NCBI GenBank assembly: GCA_027046245.1
Contig: JALTZJ010000026.1
Location: 1 to 64,000, forward strand
Length of the DNA: 64,000 nt
Origin: Acidilobaceae archaeon
Lineage (GTDB): Archaea > Thermoproteota > Thermoprotei_A > Sulfolobales > Acidilobaceae
Reading direction: 5' to 3'
A program made the translations under genes and the position numbers. Below are positions 58,871 through 64,000 of this stretch, piece after piece. Within the stretch, counting starts at the first letter, position 1. Each line of letters opens with the position of its first letter. The notes under the pieces were generated by a model. That model was not told where the DNA came from. It did no database searches and was given only the letters and a program-made list of their open reading frames with translations.

Positions 58871-60070
58871 TCATGGTCTCCTGGGCTTCTCGAGGCTGTA
58901 GACGGTGATGAATGCGTAGTGGCCCGTGCCGCCCACGTTATGGGCTAGGCTCCTGCCCTTTACTATAGGTGCCTGCCTCTCCTTCTCCACCCTCTGCTGT
59001 AGCTGCCTCACGTGCTCCACTGCCATGCCGACGCCGGTGGCGCCTATCGGGTGGCCCTTAGCCTTGAGGCCCCCGTCAAGGTTGACTGGTATCAGGCCTC
59101 CTATGTAGGTCTGCTCCTCCCTTACGAGCTTGTAGCCCTCCCCCCACTTAGCGAATCCTAGGGCCTCGTAGGCCAGTATCTCCGCTATGGTGAAGGCGTC
59201 GTGAACGTTAGCAAAGTCGAAGTGCTTGTAGCTCTCCTCCCTCTCTATCCCCAGCTTCTTGAAGGCACGCTCGGCTGCCCAGAGGCTAGCCCTGTGAACC
59301 AGGAAGTCGGGCCTCTTACTCAGGTTGCTGGTATCGCTCGCCATCCCTATAGCCTCTATCCACACAGGGCTATCGGTGAGCTTCTTCGCCAGCTCTTCGC
59401 TAGCAAGGACCACGGCGGCGGCTCCATCCGTTATCGGGCTTGAATCGAAGAGCTTGAGGGGCCAGGCGATGTAGCGGCTCTGCATGCACTGCTCCAACGA
59501 TATCTTCCTGGGGAAGTGAGCCTTCGGGTTGAAGCTAGCATAGTAGTGGTTCTTCACAGCGACCCGGCACAGGTCCTCCTCCGTGGCTCTATACTTGTCC
59601 ATGTAGGCGGTGGCGTAGAGAGCGTAGTAGCCCGGGAAGGTCAAACCGAAGTTCTCGAACTCCCAGAAGTAGTTGCCAGCCCTCCCTATGAATTCAACCA
59701 CTATAGGCGTCGGACTCTCATTCATCCTCTCAACTCCAACAACCAGGGCTAGATCAGCCTCGCCACTAGCGATGGCGTCGTGAGCCGCCTTGATAGCGGC
59801 ACTGCCCGTGGCGCATGCCGCCTCGACCCTATACACGGGCTTGCCACTCATACCGGCGTACTCCAGGAGGACGACGCTGCTAAGCGGCTCGCTGCTCCAC
59901 CCGCCAACATTGCCAACAACGACTATGTCAATATCCTTCTGCTCGACGCCAGCCTCCGCGAGGGCGCCGTGAATAGCCTCCCACGCAAGCTCCGCGATGC
60001 TAGCATCATTCCTGACACCATACTTGGCGATCCCTGTGCCGACGACGGCGACGGGCCTACCCAAAACCAT
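58871..60070 (-). CDS. Thiolase (acetyl-CoA acetyltransferase family)
   Basis: A 399-residue SCP-x/archaeal type thiolase. The nucleophile Cys is in YRVEAACATGSAAIKAAHDA (about residue 84). Later motifs are VGVERMNESPTP, HDAFTIAEILAYEALGFA, GGLKAKGHPIGATGVGMAVE and the C-terminal NVGGTGHYAFITVYSLE, where the usual second Cys in CxG is replaced by GTGHY, as in SCP-x members. With the DUF35 protein it probably makes acetoacetyl-CoA for mevalonate, but HMG-CoA synthase is not in the window. Confidence 0.9.
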   Translation of the reverse strand: MVLGRPVAVVGTGIAKYGVRNDASIAELAWEAIHGALAEAGVEQKDIDIVVVGNVGGWSSEPLSSVVLLEYAGMSGKPVYRVEAACATGSAAIKAAHDAIASGEADLALVVGVERMNESPTPIVVEFIGRAGNYFWEFENFGLTFPGYYALYATAYMDKYRATEEDLCRVAVKNHYYASFNPKAHFPRKISLEQCMQSRYIAWPLKLFDSSPITDGAAAVVLASEELAKKLTDSPVWIEAIGMASDTSNLSKRPDFLVHRASLWAAERAFKKLGIEREESYKHFDFANVHDAFTIAEILAYEALGFAKWGEGYKLVREEQTYIGGLIPVNLDGGLKAKGHPIGATGVGMAVEHVRQLQQRVEKERQAPIVKGRSLAHNVGGTGHYAFITVYSLEKPRRP

Positions 60071-60205
60071 AGCACCCCGCTCCAGGAGGACCAGGTGTCA
60101 AGGAGGGAGAGTTAACGTGTAGCCTGAATAGCCTCCCAAGCCCGGGACTAACACCCCTTTAAAAGGGGCGGAGAAGGTGTGGAGCTGGAAGGTTAGCTTC
60201 TCGGT

Positions 60206-61237
60206 CTAGCTCTGAGCGGCAGCCCTAGCCCTAGCCTTTAACCACTCGTCTATTGCCTTGGCAGCGTCTAGCCCGCTCTTTAACGCCTTACCTATCAGGC
60301 TGGGACCGTGCCTCACGTCGCCAGTAGCGAATACGCCCTCCCTAGTAGTCATGAAGCGTTCGTCAGTCTTGATGGTGCCGTTGGGGTTCAGCTCTATGCC
60401 GCAGCAGCCGTCCTCGAATGGGGGCGTCGGTATCTCGCCTATAGCCAGCAGCACCCAGTCGAACTCCGCCTCGAACTCGCTGCCCGGCACTGGCACGGGC
60501 TTCGGCCTCCCACTGCCAACGTCTTCAAGCTTCATCCTAACGAACTTCACTATCTTCCTGTCACCCTCCTCCCTGAACTCCACGGGCTGGGTCAGCTCCC
60601 ATGGCTCGGCGCCTAGCTTAACGAGCCTCTCGAACTCTTGCTTCCTCATAGGTGCGTAGTCCCTTGTTCTCCTATAGCTGAGGACCACCTTCTCTACGCC
60701 ATCCTTGAACTCCGGGTATGTCATGGGGACATGGACTGCGTCTGCAGCGGTTAGGCCTCCGCCCACCACTAGGATCCTGCCTTGGGGCTTTGGCACCTTA
60801 TCCCAGGGGAGGTAGCCGTAGCGGGCCATGTGAACCTCTACTAGCCAATCAGCTGCAGGCAGGACCCAGGGCAGGTCCTCCCCGGGGGCTCCTAGCCTTC
60901 TAGGTTTCCAAGTACCGGTAGCTATGAGGGTAGCATCGCTCTCCTCGATTATCTTATCTAGCCCGATGTCGCGGCCAACCTTAGTGTTAAAGAAGAACTT
61001 GACCCCTGCGTCCATTAGCTCCTTAACGCTCTTCCTGATGCCATCCTTGGGGATCCTATCGTCGGGGATGCCGAACATCATCATGCCGCCGGCCTCAGGC
61101 ATCATATCATAGACGACTATCTCGTAGCCCCTGCACACGAGCACGCCAGCAGCGCCGAGCCCCGCAGGCCCAGCACCGATAATGCTAACCCTGCCATTTA
61201 CCGGCTCGGGGACCTCCTTGCACTTCAGGAATCTCAA
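60206..61237 (-). CDS. GltD-like FAD/NAD(P)-dependent oxidoreductase
   Basis: A 343-residue flavoprotein of the glutamate-synthase small-subunit type. The FAD dinucleotide fold is VSIIGAGPAGLGAAGVLVCR (about 17-36), then MPEAGGMMMFGIPDDRIPKD, the NAD(P) fold GRILVVGGGLTAADAVHVPM and the C-terminal FAD motif VFATGDVRHGPSLIGKAL. The N-terminal Fe-S domain of GltD is absent. Such stand-alone proteins feed ferredoxin, thioredoxin or sulfur reductases. TATA-like AATTTAAAAT at 61271-61280 lies about 35 bases before TTG 61237. The peroxiredoxin gene upstream may be its partner. Confidence 0.82.
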   Translation of the reverse strand: MRFLKCKEVPEPVNGRVSIIGAGPAGLGAAGVLVCRGYEIVVYDMMPEAGGMMMFGIPDDRIPKDGIRKSVKELMDAGVKFFFNTKVGRDIGLDKIIEESDATLIATGTWKPRRLGAPGEDLPWVLPAADWLVEVHMARYGYLPWDKVPKPQGRILVVGGGLTAADAVHVPMTYPEFKDGVEKVVLSYRRTRDYAPMRKQEFERLVKLGAEPWELTQPVEFREEGDRKIVKFVRMKLEDVGSGRPKPVPVPGSEFEAEFDWVLLAIGEIPTPPFEDGCCGIELNPNGTIKTDERFMTTREGVFATGDVRHGPSLIGKALKSGLDAAKAIDEWLKARARAAAQS

Positions 61238-61512
61238 AGGGATCCACCCAGCCCTACCATCAACCGCTTGAATTTAAAATGAAGGATATATGCGGTTACC
61301 TCCATTATAACGGATATACAGGCGAGGAAGCACAGGAAATTACCCCTTCAACCGCGGGGCAAAAGCCAGGATATGGTTGTGACGAGGATAATGAGGGGGC
61401 CGGCGGAGGGGTTACGCTTACCCTACCAGGATTCCATGTTAAGTCAAACGCGTTAATTCAAATAAAAGTCGAGTGATTTAGGTTGCCCGCCGGGGCTATC
61501 TCGCCAGGGGCT
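61238..61512. other. Intergenic region between peroxiredoxin and GltD-like genes
   Basis: Holds the TATA box of the GltD-like gene (61271-61280) and AT-rich sequence after the peroxiredoxin stop (61450-61475). The gap and the separate promoter mean the two genes have distinct transcripts. No gene supported. Confidence 0.45.
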
Positions 61513-62274
61513 TTAGTGTAGGTGGAGCTTGGCCTTCTCTGCGAGTAGCTCCTCGGGCTTCTTAGCAGCCCTCTCTAGGTAGCTGCGGACCTCCTGGACC
61601 TCCTCAGGCTTCGCCGGGTAGTCCCAGCAGAACCACCAGTCTAGGCACTTGATCTCGCCGGCCTTCGCTCTCTCGATCCTGGCCTTGGCCTCCTCCTCGG
61701 TGCCCGGCGGCGGTATGATCAGGCCCTCGCCGATGATCTGGTTGTTCGGCCAGTCAGCGGGCACAGCCCTCTTGTAGGCGTCGCCGGTCTTGAGGGCCCT
61801 GACGATCCTCAGTATCTCGTCTATTAGCCTACCGAGCTCTAGCGGGTAGTAGAGTATAGTCCTTATAACGCCCCTGCTGTCGACTATGAAGACAGCCCTC
61901 ACGGTGTGGGTGCTGCTCTCCGCGTGGATCAGGCCTAGCTGCTTGGCCACAGCACCCTGTGGATCAGCGATTATTGGGAAGGGTATCTTGACGCCAACAT
62001 GCTTCTCGATCCACTCCTTCCACTTGATATGGCTGAACACGCTGTCAACGCTCAGGCCGATTAGCTTGACTCCTAGCTTCTGGAAGTCCTCGTAGCGGAG
62101 GGCGAAGCTAACGAACTCAGTAGTACAGACGGGGGTGAAGTCTGCTGGGTGGCTGAAGAGTACGAACCAGCTACCGTCTTTGATGAGGTCGTCGGGCAGC
62201 TTCAGAGTGCCCTGGTCGGTCATCACGGTCATCTCAGGGAACTTCTCGCCGATTAGGGGTATCTGTCCGGGCAT
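61513..62274 (-). CDS. Archaeal 2-Cys/Prx6-like peroxiredoxin
   Basis: A 253-residue thiol peroxidase from ATG 62274 (GGGGTG lies about 6 bases upstream; GTG 62298 is an alternative). The peroxidatic Cys is in [16 protein letters not shown] (about residue 50), Arg in the active site follows later, and CLDWWFCWD near the C-terminus holds the two other cysteines. The whole chain closely resembles the well-known Aeropyrum pernix thioredoxin peroxidase, as I recall it. It removes hydrogen peroxide, fitting an oxygen-respiring organism. TTAAATT near 62322 may be its TATA box. Confidence 0.95.
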   Translation of the reverse strand: MPGQIPLIGEKFPEMTVMTDQGTLKLPDDLIKDGSWFVLFSHPADFTPVCTTEFVSFALRYEDFQKLGVKLIGLSVDSVFSHIKWKEWIEKHVGVKIPFPIIADPQGAVAKQLGLIHAESSTHTVRAVFIVDSRGVIRTILYYPLELGRLIDEILRIVRALKTGDAYKRAVPADWPNNQIIGEGLIIPPPGTEEEAKARIERAKAGEIKCLDWWFCWDYPAKPEEVQEVRSYLERAAKKPEELLAEKAKLHLH

Positions 62275-62435
62275 CACCGTCACCCCTGCACGCTCCACTT
62301 CTACAAAAGCGTAGCGCCCCAGAATTTAACCCTTTGAATATACGAAAGGCAATACTATACTACCTGGAACAGTGTTAGCTATTACCCACCAACTAGTAGT
62401 GATATAAGCCGGTAGAGATACAGCTACCACAGGGT

Positions 62436-63767
62436 CTACCGTGAAAGCCTCCTCAAGAGCCCCGCGAGCAGCCTCGCAGCGGCGGGAGCCAGGGCTAGAG
62501 GCGTCTTAAAGGCAAACCCAGGCCGCCTGAGAACCTCTAGGCTGAGCCTAGCAACATCTCCACCCCCAGAATAGCCCTCGAGAAACGCCTCCACAAGCCC
62601 AGGCCTCGACATCGTAACGGCTAGCGAGTAAGCAGCGAATGCAGCGACATCCCAGGCACCCCTCTCAGGAGTGTATTCTGCAGCCTGCTCTGCATCGATA
62701 ACCCCCCACTTGGAGGGCACCAGGTTACCGGGGTTCGGGTCGCCCAGGGAGGCCCCTGCAGCGTGGACTGCCGCCAAGAGCTCGCCTCCCAGGCGCCAGT
62801 AATCCTTGTCTAGCCTATCCTCAAGCGTGTCACCCTCGAGGAACCCCCTAAGCATGGAAACCCTGAGGTGAGAGGAGCAGAGCCTCTCCACACGGGGCGT
62901 CGCGAAACCCCTGTGCCGCAGCTCGACGAGCCACCTGTACTCGGCACCAGCCCTGGCATGAGGCCTGACCCTCAAGGGATAAACTGGAGCGTATACCGGA
63001 GAGACGGCTACCCACTTAACAGACACCCTGAAATAGTCTTTGTAGACTAGTTTGCGGCCTCTGCAGGAGCATATAACACTGCTACTCTTGGCGCTCGGAG
63101 CCCTACACATGCACTCGGGAGGAGGGCCACAGCCCTCAAGCACAACGCTACCCTCAGGCGCTTTGAAGAGCCTCCAGGGCTCCAACACGTGGCGGGGCGG
63201 CCTGCAGCCGCTACCTCCCAGGCCGGAAACCGGGGCTAGAAAGGAGAGCTTGCTAGCGATCCTAGCAGCAACAGCGCCCCCCGCAGCGACCCTGCTAGGC
63301 GGCGGCCCCTCAGGGGTAGAAGACCCCAGTGCGTCCGTTACAGCCCTACGGAGCAGTGCTAGACCCTCAGAGTCGAGGCCCTTAGCAGCGGCGCAGGGAT
63401 GAAGGGGAGCTAGAGTCTTCCTAGCCCTTAACAGTAGAAGCGCCTCAGGAGGCACATGCACGAGTCGAAGCGCCTCCCCCAGTAGCAGCTCTAGCTCGGA
63501 ATACTCCTCCCTGGCCGCTCTAGCCTTGTAGCTCCTAGCCAGGGACCGCATCCAGGGCGAGCCGCCCTCCTCTGGTAGTAGGAGTGGCGATGCAAGAGAC
63601 TCCCCCACGGCGCCCAGCTGGGCGTCGAGCCTGAGCAGGGCTGGGGGAGCGCGCAGCGTGTCTCCATCAACAGTAGGTGCCTGGATGCCGGGGACGGCCT
63701 CAACCCGCAGCCCGCCCCTGAGAGCGATCCATTCTACTCTTCCACCCACCCCTCGCCCCTCCTCCAA
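62436..63767 (-). CDS. Protein with C-terminal Bud32/Kdo-kinase-like domain
   Basis: A 443-residue protein. The C-terminal 220 residues resemble atypical small kinases: Lys in RKLVYKDYFR, the helix LRHRGFATPRVERL, the catalytic-loop-like AVHAAGASLGDPNPGNLV (H-x-x-G...GD-x-NP-x-N) and the metal-site-like GVIDAEQAAEY. The N-terminal 230 residues are Ala/Leu/Pro-rich with several cysteines (CMCRAPSAKSSSVICSC) and match nothing I recognise. Its start overlaps the UPF0248 gene by 34 bases. The kinase call is from motifs; the target is unknown. Confidence 0.55.
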   Translation of the reverse strand: MEEGRGVGGRVEWIALRGGLRVEAVPGIQAPTVDGDTLRAPPALLRLDAQLGAVGESLASPLLLPEEGGSPWMRSLARSYKARAAREEYSELELLLGEALRLVHVPPEALLLLRARKTLAPLHPCAAAKGLDSEGLALLRRAVTDALGSSTPEGPPPSRVAAGGAVAARIASKLSFLAPVSGLGGSGCRPPRHVLEPWRLFKAPEGSVVLEGCGPPPECMCRAPSAKSSSVICSCRGRKLVYKDYFRVSVKWVAVSPVYAPVYPLRVRPHARAGAEYRWLVELRHRGFATPRVERLCSSHLRVSMLRGFLEGDTLEDRLDKDYWRLGGELLAAVHAAGASLGDPNPGNLVPSKWGVIDAEQAAEYTPERGAWDVAAFAAYSLAVTMSRPGLVEAFLEGYSGGGDVARLSLEVLRRPGFAFKTPLALAPAAARLLAGLLRRLSR

Positions 63768-64000
63768 GCGGCGCCTCCGCTTCTCCGCCTGATCTCCACT
63801 ATCCTGTGGAGCGGTATACTTTCACCAGTCGCGAGGTGGACCGCCCAGGAGTCAACCTTCACTATGAAGCGGGGATCTAGCTCGGCGAGCGTCTCGCCGC
63901 CCTCCGGCCTCCTGTGACGATACAGTATTACATAGCCTTCCGGGTCGCCGCTGTAGAGCACCCTGTTCACGGCGTCACGTATCCTGCTCCTCCTCTTAGC
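63734..64000 (-). CDS. UPF0248 (DUF504) family protein, N-terminus outside the window
   Basis: The frame runs in from the right edge with no start before the first GTG at 63970. The visible part reads RIRDAVNRVLYSGDPEGYVI and later ATGESIPLHRIVEIRR, the family's IP-x-HRI ending. Small protein of unknown function, possibly RNA-related. The tail (GGAAWRRGEGWVEE) overlaps the kinase-like gene. Confidence 0.7.
   Translation of the reverse strand, partial: AKRRSRIRDAVNRVLYSGDPEGYVILYRHRRPEGGETLAELDPRFIVKVDSWAVHLATGESIPLHRIVEIRRRSGGAAWRRGEGWVEE

Noticed and set aside
61279-61476. Plus-strand open frame between peroxiredoxin and the GltD-like gene
   Set aside because: It starts in the TATA region of the opposite gene, has an unusual composition for this genome and no family resemblance.
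1-64000. CRISPR arrays, insertion sequences, rRNA genes and a replication origin
   Set aside because: I saw no regularly spaced repeats, transposase-like frame, terminal inverted repeats or rRNA-like segments. The mcm/gins genes are replication proteins, but no Cdc6 gene or origin repeat lies beside them.

Overview
The window reads as a chromosomal stretch of a hyperthermophilic crenarchaeon (Thermoprotei), most likely in or near Desulfurococcales. The evidence is archaeal information-processing genes throughout (eL38, eL18, RNA polymerase subunits Rpo3 and Rpo10, SRP54, MCM, GINS, Hel308), heavy use of AGG/AGA, CTA and ATA codons, many TTG and GTG starts, a tRNA with a non-canonical intron, an Aeropyrum-like peroxiredoxin and a heme-copper oxidase with fused subunits I and III. 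The order and genus are inferences; no 16S gene is present.

Layout. 1-5.4 kb: the end of a probable beta-CASP nuclease, eL38, a GT39-like membrane glycosyltransferase overlapping a nitrilase-family hydrolase, and a divergent ECF vitamin transporter (EcfT, a double-ATPase EcfA, and a YkoE-type S component). 5.5-9.8 kb: a molybdenum hydroxylase (large, 2Fe-2S and FAD subunits) with a MocA-like maturation protein. 10-13.3 kb: an orphan pilin-like protein, then isopentenyl phosphate kinase, a diverged GHMP-kinase-like protein and MEMO. 13.3-17.9 kb: the conserved S13-S4-S11-Rpo3-L18e-L13-S9-Rpo10-S2 operon, divergent from SRP54. 19.3-24.3 kb: unrecognised genes and a three-gene operon with two Roadblock/LC7 proteins. 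24.4-29.3 kb: a replication/repair operon (Gins23, MCM, Hel308). 29.5-33.7 kb: MFS and TauE/SafE transporters, a p27-type zinc protein, KptA, an intron-containing tRNA-Pro(CGG) and a nitroreductase. 33.8-37.5 kb: a membrane protein with heme-like histidine spacing and a large secreted, membrane-anchored protein whose gene is split by a frameshift. 37.7-44.4 kb: a complete tryptophan pathway in two divergent operons (trpDEG and trpABFC). 44.6-49.1 kb: an aerobic terminal oxidase operon with a SCO copper chaperone. 49.5-52.9 kb: MoaC and a sodium/solute symporter with a small partner. 53-58.1 kb: cobamide salvage genes (cbiB opposite cobT, cbiZ-cobZ, cobY, cobD, cobS). 58.3-64 kb: a DUF35/thiolase pair, a GltD-like flavoprotein, a peroxiredoxin, a kinase-like protein and a UPF0248 protein.

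Together the genes point to an aerobic or microaerobic organism that makes tryptophan and archaeal isoprenoids, salvages cobamides and probably a thiamine precursor, and uses molybdenum cofactor. The parts least explained by known families are the Roadblock operon, two hairpin-rich intergenic regions (20485-20771 and 49087-49467), palindromic operator-like sites at 21522-21555 and 33732-33751, the frameshift at about 35771, and the CbiB gene whose family-like N-terminus extends upstream of any standard start codon.
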